The notes under the pieces: model-generated
Database searches by the model: none
Told to the model about the DNA's origin: nothing
The model's input: the letters and a program-made list of their open reading frames with translations, nothing else
Source of the DNA: JAVWIF01 sp036639635
GTDB taxonomy: Bacteria > Bacillota_I > Bacilli_A > Erysipelotrichales > Erysipelotrichaceae
DNA length: 58,090 nt
Assembly (NCBI GenBank): GCA_036639635.1
Contig: JAVWIF010000007.1
Span: 1 to 58,090 of the forward strand
Direction of reading: 5' to 3'
Translations under genes and position numbers: made by a program
Shown: piece after piece, positions 8,216 through 16,881 of the stretch
Position numbering within the stretch: the stretch's first letter is position 1
Layout: each line of letters begins with the position of its first letter

Positions 8216-8896
8216 ATGGCAAAAGTCTTAGTTTTTGATACTTTTACAAACACTTTTGAAACCTTCTATCTAAAAGAAAACGACCCGATGCCGTATGCAT
8301 ATGGTCGCAGTATGTTGGTTAGAGAATTTAGGGGAAGTTCACGCTCTAGTGTATTATGGACAACTACAGCTGCTATGGAATCATGGAATGCGACACGACG
8401 AAGTTATGGAGCTCCCATACCTTTTCGATATGCTTTTAAACGTATATGGGAAGGTGGACATGGCAAACAATCACAACATTATGCTGGAGTGTCTTTTGAT
8501 GTAGGTCAAGTTCTTACACAAGCAGCCCGTAATCGTATTTGGAACGTCGCAAAAAATCTTGGTGTTTGGGTATATGTAGAACCAATTCATATGACACCAA
8601 CTTGGGTCCATTTTGATAAACGGTATGGTGTACCTGCTTGTAAAGCTGGCTTTCCATCGTTGAAGTTTAGCGACAAAGGTGTTTATGTCTTAGTCTTGCA
8701 AGATGCTTTAAATGCTTTAGGTTATTCAACAAAAAGTCTTGATGGCATATTTGGCAACAATACCAAAATAGCCTTGATTGCTTATCAAAATAATAATGGT
8801 CTAATAAGTGATGGCATTTGCGGTTGTGGTACATGGACACGTATTGTTCAAGAAGTAGTAGGTATTGGTAAAACACCTACAGTAATAGAAGCGTAA
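8216..8896 (+). CDS. Peptidase M15-like / peptidoglycan-binding protein
   Basis: 226 residues. The N-terminal 150 residues carry an M15 (D-Ala-D-Ala carboxypeptidase) pattern: QHYAGVSFDVGQ fits H-x-x-G-x-x-x-D, and TWVHFDKRYG supplies the second His near the zinc site. Residues 152-215 form a PG_binding_1 domain (VLQDALNALGYSTKSLDGIF, then LIAYQNNNGL and WTRIV). There is no signal peptide or membrane helix, as in phage endolysins or spore-cortex-type enzymes, so export or lysis would need a partner. The ribosome site GAAGGGAG precedes the ATG. Likely a cell-wall peptide hydrolase. Confidence 0.8.
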   Translation: MAKVLVFDTFTNTFETFYLKENDPMPYAYGRSMLVREFRGSSRSSVLWTTTAAMESWNATRRSYGAPIPFRYAFKRIWEGGHGKQSQHYAGVSFDVGQVLTQAARNRIWNVAKNLGVWVYVEPIHMTPTWVHFDKRYGVPACKAGFPSLKFSDKGVYVLVLQDALNALGYSTKSLDGIFGNNTKIALIAYQNNNGLISDGICGCGTWTRIVQEVVGIGKTPTVIEA

Positions 8897-8932
8897 AAAA
8901 AGTAGGAGAATTTTATATTGTCCTACTTTTTT
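8895..8932 (+). terminator. Bidirectional terminator between the hydrolase gene and pflA
   Basis: AAAAAAGTAGGA and TCCTACTTTTTT pair perfectly around a 13-base loop. It serves both convergent genes and overlaps the stop codon of pflA. Confidence 0.85.
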
Positions 8933-9678
8933 AAATACGCTTGGTACTCCAACGTATGCAGAAGTTCATTGGCATGTGCAAGTAGTTCACTACTTGGCTC
9001 ATCAACATCTTTTAATGGATACTCATAGCCTAAATCTTGCCACTTAAAAATACCAAATGTATGATATGGTAAAACTTCAAAACGCTGCACATTATGTAAC
9101 GATTGCACAAAAGTTGCTAAAGCATTTAAATCTTCATCACTATCATTTATCGTTGGCACAAGAACATGGCGTATCCAAACAGGTTTATCTTTTTGAGAAA
9201 GATACATCGCAAATTCTTTAATATTTGTATTTGGCTGACTTGTTAAAGCAATATGTTTCTGATTATCAATGTGTTTGATATCTAATAAAAACAAATCAAC
9301 CAAAGGTAGTAATTCTTCAAGTTTGGAAAAGAAAGGTTCTTCTCTTGTGAAAGGATTTCCACTTGTATCAATACAGATATGGATTCCTTTTTGTTTGGCC
9401 TTTTTAGCAAATGCGATTAAAAAATCCATTTGTAATAAAGGTTCTCCTCCACTAATCGTAATACCCCCATTTTCTTTCCAATAACTTTTATAGCGAAGTG
9501 CCTTATTTAGCAATTCATCCACGCTCATAGTTGCATCTTTCATTGTCCAAGTATCACGATTATGACAATATTGGCAACGCAGATTACAGCCATTCATAAA
9601 AACCACAAAGCGCACACCAGGTCCATCAACAGAACCAAATGTCTCAAATGAATGAATACTTCCTTTTACCTCTTCCAT
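8923..9678 (-). CDS. pflA: Pyruvate formate-lyase activating enzyme
   Basis: 251 residues from the ATG at 9678, preceded by AGAAGG; the in-frame extension to 9723 falls within the hairpin between pflB and pflA and has no ribosome site. Radical SAM enzyme: the CNLRCQYC motif (C-x3-C-x2-C) binds the 4Fe-4S cluster, GGEP follows, and the N-terminal SFETFGSVDGPGVRFVVF is diagnostic of PflA. It installs the glycyl radical on PflB using S-adenosylmethionine, in the cytosol under anaerobiosis. It directly follows its substrate gene. Confidence 0.96.
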   Translation of the reverse strand: MEEVKGSIHSFETFGSVDGPGVRFVVFMNGCNLRCQYCHNRDTWTMKDATMSVDELLNKALRYKSYWKENGGITISGGEPLLQMDFLIAFAKKAKQKGIHICIDTSGNPFTREEPFFSKLEELLPLVDLFLLDIKHIDNQKHIALTSQPNTNIKEFAMYLSQKDKPVWIRHVLVPTINDSDEDLNALATFVQSLHNVQRFEVLPYHTFGIFKWQDLGYEYPLKDVDEPSSELLAHANELLHTLEYQAYLKK

Positions 9679-9704
9679 ACTTATAACCTTCTCTCTATAT
9701 AGGG

Positions 9705-9740
9705 AAAAGGTCTGTTGTTCCAAGTGGAAACAGACCTTTT
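9705..9740 (-). promoter_or_regulatory. Hairpin in the pflB-pflA intergenic region
   Basis: Arms AAAAGGTCTGTT and AACAGACCTTTT pair over 12 bases, with only a short T-run on the minus strand (TTTTCC). It probably acts as a partial terminator or an RNA-stability element, keeping pflA expression below that of pflB. Confidence 0.6.
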
Positions 9741-9744
9741 ATGA

Positions 9745-12000
9745 TTAAAGCTTATCGTGACAAGTACGAGAAATTACATCTAGTTGTTGTTCACGTGTTA
9801 AGTCAATAAATTTTACAGCATAACCAGAAACACGAATAGTAAAGTTTGCATATTCTTCTTTTTCTGGGTGTTCCATTGCATCTTTTAATTTATCTACACC
9901 AAATACATTTACATTTAAATGGTGAGCTCCTTGATCAAAGTAACCATCAAGTACATGAACAAGATTATGCATACGTTCTGCTTCATCATGTCCTAATGCA
10001 TTAGGGCTAATTGTTTGCGTATTAGAAATACCATCAAGAGCATATTCATAAGGTAGTTTCGCAACAGAATTTAAACTTGCTAATAAGCCATTTTGTTCTG
10101 CACCATACGCAGGATTTGCTCCTGGTGATAATGGTTCTCCAGCTTTTCTTCCATCTGGTAATGCTCCAGTAGCTTTTCCATATACTACATTACTTGTAAT
10201 TGTAAGAATACTTGTTGTTGGTTCACTATCACGATATGTATGACGTTTTTCAATCTTTGTCATAAACATCTTTAATAACCAAATTGCTATTTCATCAGCA
10301 CGATCATCGTCATTTCCATAACGAGGGAAATCACCTTCTGTTTCATAGTCAATAACGATTCCATTTTCATCACGAATTGTTTTTACTTTTGCATATTTAA
10401 TAGCAGATAAAGAATCTACAACATGAGAGAAACCTGCAATCCCTGTCGCAAATGTACGACGAACATCAGTATCAATCAAAGCCATTAAAGATGATTCATA
10501 ATAATATTTATCATGCATATATTGAATTAAATTCAATATATTTACATATAAATCAGATAACCACTCCATCATTGTATCATATTTGCGCATGACTTCATCA
10601 TAGTCTAAGTATTCAGATGTAATTGGTGCATATTCAGGTCCTACTTGCTGCTTGCTTTTTTCATCAACACCACCGTTGATGGCATAGTTTAAACATTTCG
10701 CAAGGTTAGCTCGTGCTCCAAAAAATTGCATTTCTTTTCCAGTCTGTGTTGCGGATACACAACAACAAACAGCATAATCATCCCCCCATACAGGACGCAT
10801 TACATCATCATTTTCATACTGTACACTACTTGTTAAAATAGAAATACGTGCACTATAGTTTTTAAATGCCTCTGGTAAATGAGAAGCATATAAAACAGTT
10901 AAGTTAGGTTCAGGCGCAGGCCCCATGTTTTCTAAGGTATGTAAGAAACGGTAATCTGATTTTGTAACCATATGACGACCGTCCATTCCAAGACCAGCCA
11001 AATCTAATGTTGCCCAAACAGGATCTCCAGAAAACAATTCATTATAAGAAGGAATACGAGCAAATTTAACCATACGGAATTTCATTGTCATATGATCAAT
11101 TAATTCTTGTGCCTCTTCTTCGCTTAACGTTCCGTTTTCTAAATCACGTTCTATATAGATATCAATAAATGTAGATACACGACCAACACTCATAGCCGCT
11201 CCATTTTGTGTTTTAATTGATGCTAAATAACCAAAGTAAAGCCATTGAATAGCTTCTTTTGCATTATTTGCTGGTTGTGAAATATCAAAACCATAAGCAT
11301 TTGCCATCTTTTTCATTCCGTGAAGTGCTCTGATTTGTTCTCTCACTTCTTCACGTAAACGAATAATGTCATCGCTCATTGTTCCACATCCACAATTCGC
11401 AAAATCTTTTTCTTTTTCTTCAATTAAGTAATCAATACCATATAATGCAATACGACGATAATCACCTACAATACGACCACGGCCATATGTATCTGGTAAA
11501 CCAGTTACAATTTTATTTCGACGTGCATTCCGCATTTCTGGTGTATATGCATCAAATACTGCTTGATTATGTGTTTTATGGTAATCAGTAAAGATGGTAT
11601 GTAATTCAGGGTTTGGTGTATAGCCGTACGTTGTACAAGCTTCTTCAGACATTTTAATTCCACCATAAGGCATAAATGCTCTTTTTAATGGTTTGTCCGT
11701 TTGTAAACCGACAATTGTTTCTAAGTCTTTTAAACTTTCGTCAATGTAACCAGGACCATAAGAAGTTAATGAAGATACAATTTCTGTCTCCATATCTAAC
11801 ACACCATTGTTTGCACGTTCAGCTTTTTGAAGCTCTTGTAACTTCTCCCACAGCTTGTTTGTAGCACTTGTAGGCTGCGCTAAAAACGATTCATCTCCAT
11901 CATAAGGTTTGTAATTGTTTTGAATAAAGTCACGTACATTTACTTCATCTTTCCAAATGCGACCTTCAAAATCTTTCCATTCTTCTAGGTTTTTCATCAT
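9745..12000 (-). CDS. pflB: Pyruvate formate-lyase (formate C-acetyltransferase)
   Basis: 751 residues from the ATG at 12000, seven bases after AGAGGAGGAA; upstream in-frame residues lie in the leader RNA. It converts pyruvate and CoA to acetyl-CoA and formate. The active-site cysteine segment reads VCCCVSATQ (adjacent Cys residues relay the radical), and the glycyl-radical loop RVSGYAVKF is 26 residues from the C-terminus (Gly about 726). Length and motifs are typical of true PflB rather than of glycerol or choline lyases. It is controlled by the upstream ZTP riboswitch and followed by pflA. Confidence 0.97.
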   Translation of the reverse strand: MMKNLEEWKDFEGRIWKDEVNVRDFIQNNYKPYDGDESFLAQPTSATNKLWEKLQELQKAERANNGVLDMETEIVSSLTSYGPGYIDESLKDLETIVGLQTDKPLKRAFMPYGGIKMSEEACTTYGYTPNPELHTIFTDYHKTHNQAVFDAYTPEMRNARRNKIVTGLPDTYGRGRIVGDYRRIALYGIDYLIEEKEKDFANCGCGTMSDDIIRLREEVREQIRALHGMKKMANAYGFDISQPANNAKEAIQWLYFGYLASIKTQNGAAMSVGRVSTFIDIYIERDLENGTLSEEEAQELIDHMTMKFRMVKFARIPSYNELFSGDPVWATLDLAGLGMDGRHMVTKSDYRFLHTLENMGPAPEPNLTVLYASHLPEAFKNYSARISILTSSVQYENDDVMRPVWGDDYAVCCCVSATQTGKEMQFFGARANLAKCLNYAINGGVDEKSKQQVGPEYAPITSEYLDYDEVMRKYDTMMEWLSDLYVNILNLIQYMHDKYYYESSLMALIDTDVRRTFATGIAGFSHVVDSLSAIKYAKVKTIRDENGIVIDYETEGDFPRYGNDDDRADEIAIWLLKMFMTKIEKRHTYRDSEPTTSILTITSNVVYGKATGALPDGRKAGEPLSPGANPAYGAEQNGLLASLNSVAKLPYEYALDGISNTQTISPNALGHDEAERMHNLVHVLDGYFDQGAHHLNVNVFGVDKLKDAMEHPEKEEYANFTIRVSGYAVKFIDLTREQQLDVISRTCHDKL

Positions 12001-12084
12001 GCTCGTATTCCTCCTCTTACAGATATTTAAATATATGAACAATTGACTCACTAATCCACTTTTCTCGTGTTTTATGATTAGCAT

Positions 12085-12178
12085 AGAAAAAGAGTCACAC
12101 CACACGCGACTCTTGCCCAGACGGTCGGCTTATTGCATTATACTCCCTGTGGTCAATTCCACTTCCGTCAGTCATATA
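12085..12178 (-). promoter_or_regulatory. ZTP (pfl-motif) riboswitch with terminator, upstream of pflB
   Basis: On the minus strand the leader reads GACTGACGGAAGTGG, then CCACAGGGAG, then GCCGACCGTCTGGGCAA (12113-12178). This is the conserved order of the pfl/ZTP aptamer, whose hallmark is the 3' CCG-x-CTGGGC element. It is followed at once by an intrinsic terminator with arms AAGAGTC and GACTCTT plus TTTTTCT (12085-12114). ZTP/ZMP builds up when 10-formyl-tetrahydrofolate is short; binding should prevent termination, raising PflB and formate supply. Confidence 0.88.
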
Positions 12179-12187
12179 ACTAACTAA

Positions 12188-12216
12188 ACTGTATCATTTT
12201 TATTAAAAATCGTCAA
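12188..12216 (-). promoter_or_regulatory. Promoter of the pflB leader
   Basis: Minus strand -35 TTGACG (12211-12216), exact 17-base spacer, -10 TACAGT (12188-12193). Transcription would begin close to the 5' edge of the riboswitch aptamer. Confidence 0.6.
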
Positions 12217-12400
12217 CCTATTTGCAATTCATTTTTCACTCAATTTAAAAATACATTTTAGGCTATCTATCCCCTACCTAAAGAAATGGGCTTTCTAGTT
12301 CATATTGCACAATATATCTATTCATATCATAAAAAATCTCCATTATATAATTATTTTATAACTAAAAATTATCCATGTATTTATAAGTTTCTTTTTTTGC
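12217..12400. other. AT-rich intergenic stretch between pflB and GNAT promoters
   Basis: This is the middle of a roughly 460-base gap between divergent genes. Apart from the two flanking promoters I see no gene, repeat or structured RNA here. Confidence 0.5.
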
Positions 12401-12431
12401 TTGACTCTAGTATCATACTAAGGTTTATACT
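12401..12431 (+). promoter_or_regulatory. MerR-type promoter with long spacer
   Basis: -35 TTGACT and -10 TATACT are separated by 19 bases instead of 17. A perfect dyad TAGTAT-c-ATACTA is centred in the spacer. This geometry is the hallmark of promoters untwisted by MerR-family activators. It drives the GNAT gene at 12464; no MerR gene is present in the window. Confidence 0.6.
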
Positions 12432-12463
12432 AATTAAGTAAGATATAGAAATGAGGACAAAAC

Positions 12464-12901
12464 ATGCAAGTACGAGATATGCAAGATTATGATTTTCCAA
12501 TTTATTTAGCAATGGCAGAGGATTTTTATTCTGGAGACGCAGCCGTTGAACCAGTAAACCCAAATAACTTTAAAAATACATTTGAACAATTAATGAATAA
12601 AACGCCCTATTTACGTGGTGTGATGATGTGTGTTGATAATGTTGTTATTGGATATGCTTTATTTGGATTTTACTGGAGTTGTGAGAAAGGTCAGTTATTT
12701 ATCTTTTTAGATGAGCTTTATATTAAAGAAGAAGCACGTGGGCAACAAAATGCAACCAAGTTCTTTGCTTGGTTAGAAAAAGAGTACCATGAAAATGCTC
12801 ATAGTTTCCGTTTAGAAGTAAACCCTGATAACCCGCGAGCAAAAGCATTATATGAACGCTTAGGTTATCGTGTATCTCCTTATATTCAAATGGTAAAATA
12901 A
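12464..12901 (+). CDS. GNAT-family N-acetyltransferase
   Basis: 145 residues, close to a minimal GNAT domain. Motif A is LYIKEEARGQQNATKFFAWL (R-x-x-x-x-x-A form), and motif B appears in LEVNPDNPRAKALYERLGY near the C-terminus. GAGGAC precedes the ATG. The promoter has MerR-like architecture, which suggests induction by a small toxic molecule; in Bacillus the MerR protein BltR controls the polyamine acetyltransferase BltD, so a detoxifying acetylation of a polyamine or drug is a reasonable guess. The substrate is unproven. Confidence 0.88.
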   Translation: MQVRDMQDYDFPIYLAMAEDFYSGDAAVEPVNPNNFKNTFEQLMNKTPYLRGVMMCVDNVVIGYALFGFYWSCEKGQLFIFLDELYIKEEARGQQNATKFFAWLEKEYHENAHSFRLEVNPDNPRAKALYERLGYRVSPYIQMVK

Positions 12902-12928
12902 AGGAAGTTGCTTAGCGACTTCCTTTTT
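12901..12928 (+). terminator. Bidirectional terminator between GNAT and YitT genes
   Basis: AAGGAAGTTGC and GCGACTTCCTT form the stem around TTA, followed by a T-run. It lies between convergent genes. Confidence 0.8.
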
Positions 12929-12933
12929 CATAG

Positions 12934-13797
12934 CTATTCAATTGGTGTTTGATAAAACTTTCCCTCTACCGATTCCGTTTTTGTTACATTTACAAAGCTT
13001 GATTCATCAATTTCACGTATTCGTGTAACTAGCCCTTTTACGTTTGTACTTTCAACCACCGTATAAAGCATTGTTCGAGGTTGTCCATAATACGTCCCAA
13101 TTCCTTCTAATCGAGTCACCCCATGGTGTGTAGAATTTTGTATTTCTTCAATCACTATATCGGGCGCACTTGTTACAATAAATAAGGTCATGCGTTTATA
13201 ACGCGTATGTACAAAATTAATTACTTGCGTAGAACAGAATTGAAAGATAATAGAATAAAGTGCTTTATCCCATCCAAATAAATATCCAGCACCTACTAAC
13301 ATCACTGCATTCATTCCTAAGATATAATTCCAAGCTGGCTGATTTGTTCTCTTAGATATCCACATAGCAATAAAATCAGTTCCCCCACTACTTGCATTAC
13401 CACGTAAAGCAATCCCTAGTGCAATTCCTTGAAAGATACCACCAAATATTGTAATCAACAAAATGTCTTCTGTAATATTAGTACTAGGTAAGATTTCTAC
13501 AAATAAGCCAGTTAACCCAATCATCATACAAGAATAAATTGTAAACTTTTTGCCAACCGTCTTAAATCCAATATATGCAGGTATTATATTCAATGAAAAG
13601 TTAACTATTGAATATGGCACTTGTATTTGCATATATTTAGCAAAACAACGTTGAATAAATACTGTTAAACCAGTAAAACCACCTGGAAACAATCCCCCTG
13701 CACTAATAAATGTATTAATATTAACTGCACATAACAAAGATCCTAATACAACACAAACGATCGTAATTACATCTTTTGTCCCTACTTTTTTCCTCAT
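12934..13797 (-). CDS. YitT family membrane protein (DUF161 + DUF2179)
   Basis: 287 residues. Five to six membrane helices fill residues 10-195, with the family signature INTFISAGGLFPGGFTGLT near residue 30 and the segment RGNASSGGTDFIAMW near 135. A cytosolic DUF2179 domain follows at 205-287 (TMLYTVVESTNVKGLVTRI). The family is widespread in Firmicutes and may transport a small solute; no substrate is firmly known. AGAGG precedes the ATG. It stands alone between a convergent GNAT gene and a divergent asnB-like gene. Confidence 0.9.
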   Translation of the reverse strand: MRKKVGTKDVITIVCVVLGSLLCAVNINTFISAGGLFPGGFTGLTVFIQRCFAKYMQIQVPYSIVNFSLNIIPAYIGFKTVGKKFTIYSCMMIGLTGLFVEILPSTNITEDILLITIFGGIFQGIALGIALRGNASSGGTDFIAMWISKRTNQPAWNYILGMNAVMLVGAGYLFGWDKALYSIIFQFCSTQVINFVHTRYKRMTLFIVTSAPDIVIEEIQNSTHHGVTRLEGIGTYYGQPRTMLYTVVESTNVKGLVTRIREIDESSFVNVTKTESVEGKFYQTPIE

Positions 13798-14002
13798 AAC
13801 ATACCTCTAGCCCTTTTTCTCTCCCCTATTATACTATCTTTTTATAAACATGCACATAATCTTTTATGATAATGCTTTCTTTTAATATTTGTTACATTTT
13901 ACATAACATACAAGCATTTTATTTACATTTACATTATTTTTCATTTGTATACTAATTTCGATACTCTCTTCATATACTACAACGTAGACAAAGGAGACTA
14001 TC

Positions 14003-15694
14003 ATGAAAACAATATTTTTAGAAATACCAAAAGATAAAATTAAAGCAATTACCCTTATCGGCTTTCAATCCATCACGTTCCAACAAACCACTTATCAAGT
14101 TTGTGTCGATGGAGAGTTATATAACGCGCAAGCAATTCTTACAAAACTAAAAGAAGCAGATTATCCTGTCCCCAAAAATATTGAAGAATTATTTCTTTTC
14201 AGCTATTTATTTTGGGGAAATCAAGCGATGAAAGAATTTGATGGTGCTTATTCCTTTATCATAAAGCGAGAAACAAGCTTTGTTATTATCAAAGATCCGC
14301 TTGGTTTAAAACCCATCTTTTACCAAAACAATAAAGAAGGTATATCTTTAAGTAATCGTATAAATACCATCTTAGAACATAGTCAAACACCTCCTGTTTT
14401 AGATGCAGAAGGGATTCTTGAACTATTTTCATTTGGTCCAAGTATTTCAGAAAATAAAACATTGTTGAAAAATATAAAAGCTTTACCAATGGGTTCTATG
14501 TTGCATATACGCAATCAGCAAATGAACATCTATCAATACTATCATTTAAAGGCAAAAAAACATTATGATTCGTTAGAAGTAACGATTCAAAAAGTTCATG
14601 ATATATTAGAAGATACCATTATTAGACAAAGTAAAAATGCACATGCTAGTTTTTTATCAGGTGGCTTAGATTCAAGTATTATTACAAGTGTTTGTGCACG
14701 GCATTTAAAAAATTGGCATACGTATTCTTTAGAGTATGAAGGTAATCGTGAAAACTTTGTTAGCAATACCTACCAAGTTTCTTTAGATGATTGTTTTATT
14801 GATGATATGTGTTCTTATACAAATGTTAAGCATACAAAACTATGTATGAAACAAGAAGAATTAGTAAATCTATTAGACGATGCGCTAGTTGCTCGTGCAA
14901 CTCCTGGTATGGCCGATGTTGATGCTTCGCTATTATGGCTTACACAACAAGTAAAACAACAAGAAGATATTATTTTAAGTGGAGAATGTAGTGATGAAAT
15001 ATTTGGTGGTTATCCATGGTTTTATCGCTCTGAATTAAAAGATATAAAGAGCTTTCCTTGGTTACAAGCAACATCTTCACGTATTGCTTTACTAAATAAA
15101 AGTATTCGTGATTTCCCCTATGAGCAACGAATACAAGAACAATATGATAAAACATTAGAAAGTGTTGATTATTTAGAGAGTGATACAAGTGAAGATCGAC
15201 GCGTACGCGCACAAAGTGTATTATGTTTACATTGGTTTATGCAAACATTAGTAACTCGTCAAGTTTGTATGGGAAATGCTGCAAACATAAATATTCGTGC
15301 GCCATTTGCGAATGTAAAGCTATTAGAGTATGTATATAATATTCCTTGGTCAATGAAATTTCTAGGAAATGAAGAAAAAGGTATCTTACGAAAAGCATTT
15401 GAAAACGAACTACCCAAGCGTGTTGTTCATCGTAAAAAGAATCCTTTTCCTAAAACGCATCATCCATTATATGCGCAACTCATTTCCGATAAATTAAGAA
15501 CACGTTTTGATGATTTAAATAGTCCGTTACACATCCTTTTTGATGATATAAAATTAGAAGAATTAATTTGTAGTAAAGGTGATTCTTTTAAGGATCCTTG
15601 GTATGGTCAATTAATGAGTGGTCCTCAACTCCTTGCCTATATTTATCAAATAGAACAATGGATCCTCCACTATCATATTCAAATACACATATAA
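14003..15694 (+). CDS. Asparagine synthetase B-like protein lacking the glutaminase cysteine
   Basis: 563 residues after a perfect AAAGGAGA site. The synthetase domain is intact: PP-loop SGGLDSS at residues 219-225 and SGECSDEIFGGY near 328 for ATP and aspartate. The N-terminal class II glutaminase domain is truncated: it starts MKTIFLEIPKD, not Met-Cys-Gly, and the VDGELYN motif sits at residues 35-41 instead of about 75. The nucleophilic Cys is therefore absent and glutamine hydrolysis is not expected; the enzyme may use free ammonia or have another amide-forming role. The gene is monocistronic with its own terminator. Confidence 0.85.
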   Translation: MKTIFLEIPKDKIKAITLIGFQSITFQQTTYQVCVDGELYNAQAILTKLKEADYPVPKNIEELFLFSYLFWGNQAMKEFDGAYSFIIKRETSFVIIKDPLGLKPIFYQNNKEGISLSNRINTILEHSQTPPVLDAEGILELFSFGPSISENKTLLKNIKALPMGSMLHIRNQQMNIYQYYHLKAKKHYDSLEVTIQKVHDILEDTIIRQSKNAHASFLSGGLDSSIITSVCARHLKNWHTYSLEYEGNRENFVSNTYQVSLDDCFIDDMCSYTNVKHTKLCMKQEELVNLLDDALVARATPGMADVDASLLWLTQQVKQQEDIILSGECSDEIFGGYPWFYRSELKDIKSFPWLQATSSRIALLNKSIRDFPYEQRIQEQYDKTLESVDYLESDTSEDRRVRAQSVLCLHWFMQTLVTRQVCMGNAANINIRAPFANVKLLEYVYNIPWSMKFLGNEEKGILRKAFENELPKRVVHRKKNPFPKTHHPLYAQLISDKLRTRFDDLNSPLHILFDDIKLEELICSKGDSFKDPWYGQLMSGPQLLAYIYQIEQWILHYHIQIHI

Positions 15695-15720
15695 AACAGG
15701 TTCTCTCGAACCTGTTTTTT
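15693..15720 (+). terminator. Bidirectional terminator between the asnB-like gene and rmuC
   Basis: AAAACAGGTTC and GAACCTGTTTT pair around TCTC, with a T-run after the second arm. It serves two convergent genes. Confidence 0.88.
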
Positions 15721-16837
15721 ATATGTCGTGAATCTCTATCGATTTATCTTTTAAATCAACTTCTTGAATATCTTTAAATCGTCGTGTTAATTTTTCAGTT
15801 GTTATATGGAGCGTTCTCATATCTTGATAACAACGCTCAAAGTCTTTACTTACATCACCATATCGTTTTTCAAAGCGATCAAATTCAATCTGTAAATTTT
15901 TTAATGCTTCTTGAATAGCAACAATGTTCTCATTACGTTGTTGCCCAATATAAATTGCTTTAATAGCTGTTATATAAGCCATTAAGGTCGTAGGAGAGAC
16001 TAAATATACTTTTTGTTCATAAGAATAGCGTACAATGTCTTCACAGTTAGAATGAATGTAAGAAAAGATTGCTTCTGCTGGTAAAAACATGTAAGCAAAT
16101 TCAGCTGTTTCTTCTGGAATGATATATTTATCGCCAATTGCTTTAATATGTTTTTTTACATCTTGAACAAAGGTGTTATGCACTTTTTTTCGTTCTTCCA
16201 CACTAATGTCATCTTGCATAATTCGATTATAATTTTCCAAAGGAAACTTAGAATCCACACAAATAACATGTAAAGGCTCACTCGCAAAAATAGCTGCATC
16301 TACAATACTTCCATTGCTCAGTTTGTATTGTTTCGCGTATCGCTTTTGATTATCTCCCATAGCCATTTCTAATAAGGAATACAGTTCTACTTCTCCAAAT
16401 ATACCCCTTGTTTTTTTATCCGTTAGAATAGACTGTAGATGAGATATTGACAATGATACTTCTTTTAAGTTTTGTTGACTCTCATCTAGTTTTCCCATTT
16501 GTTGTAAAACTTGACCAAACACCTTGCTCGTTGATTCATAGCCTTGTGTTAAATTTGCATTTACATTCTTTTCAATAGAAAACAAACGATCAGTTGTTGT
16601 TTCATTTAACTTTTGTAAATCATTGCGCATGGTTTGTGTCATTTGATTTTGAAACAATAACATGGTTTCATTCATACTTTGTTGGGTATGAAACAGTGTT
16701 TCTTGTTGTCGTCTTTCACTCTCTAAAAGAGTTTCTTTAAGCTCACTCTCTTCTCGTTTGCTTGGTCGTAATACCAATAATAAAACAAGTAGTAACACAA
16801 TAATTAAAACACCTACTATAATTGTTATCATATCCAT
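15719..16837 (-). CDS. rmuC: DNA recombination protein RmuC
   Basis: 372 residues from the ATG at 16837, ten bases after AAGGA; a TTG nine bases further up is too close to that site. One N-terminal membrane helix (IIVGVLIIVLLLVLLLVL) is followed by a coiled coil rich in Q and E (residues 30-130) and the RmuC nuclease-like domain (FGEVELYSLLEMAMGD, VDAAIFAS, VICVDSKFPLENY, with the D-S-K core). RmuC limits inversions and has a PD-(D/E)xK-like fold. Its gene begins 35 bases after a comK-like gene, so the two may be co-transcribed. Confidence 0.92.
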   Translation of the reverse strand: MDMITIIVGVLIIVLLLVLLLVLRPSKREESELKETLLESERRQQETLFHTQQSMNETMLLFQNQMTQTMRNDLQKLNETTTDRLFSIEKNVNANLTQGYESTSKVFGQVLQQMGKLDESQQNLKEVSLSISHLQSILTDKKTRGIFGEVELYSLLEMAMGDNQKRYAKQYKLSNGSIVDAAIFASEPLHVICVDSKFPLENYNRIMQDDISVEERKKVHNTFVQDVKKHIKAIGDKYIIPEETAEFAYMFLPAEAIFSYIHSNCEDIVRYSYEQKVYLVSPTTLMAYITAIKAIYIGQQRNENIVAIQEALKNLQIEFDRFEKRYGDVSKDFERCYQDMRTLHITTEKLTRRFKDIQEVDLKDKSIEIHDI

Positions 16838-16881
16838 CGTTATCAATTCCTTACCTTGCGTATATTATAACAGAATTTCTT

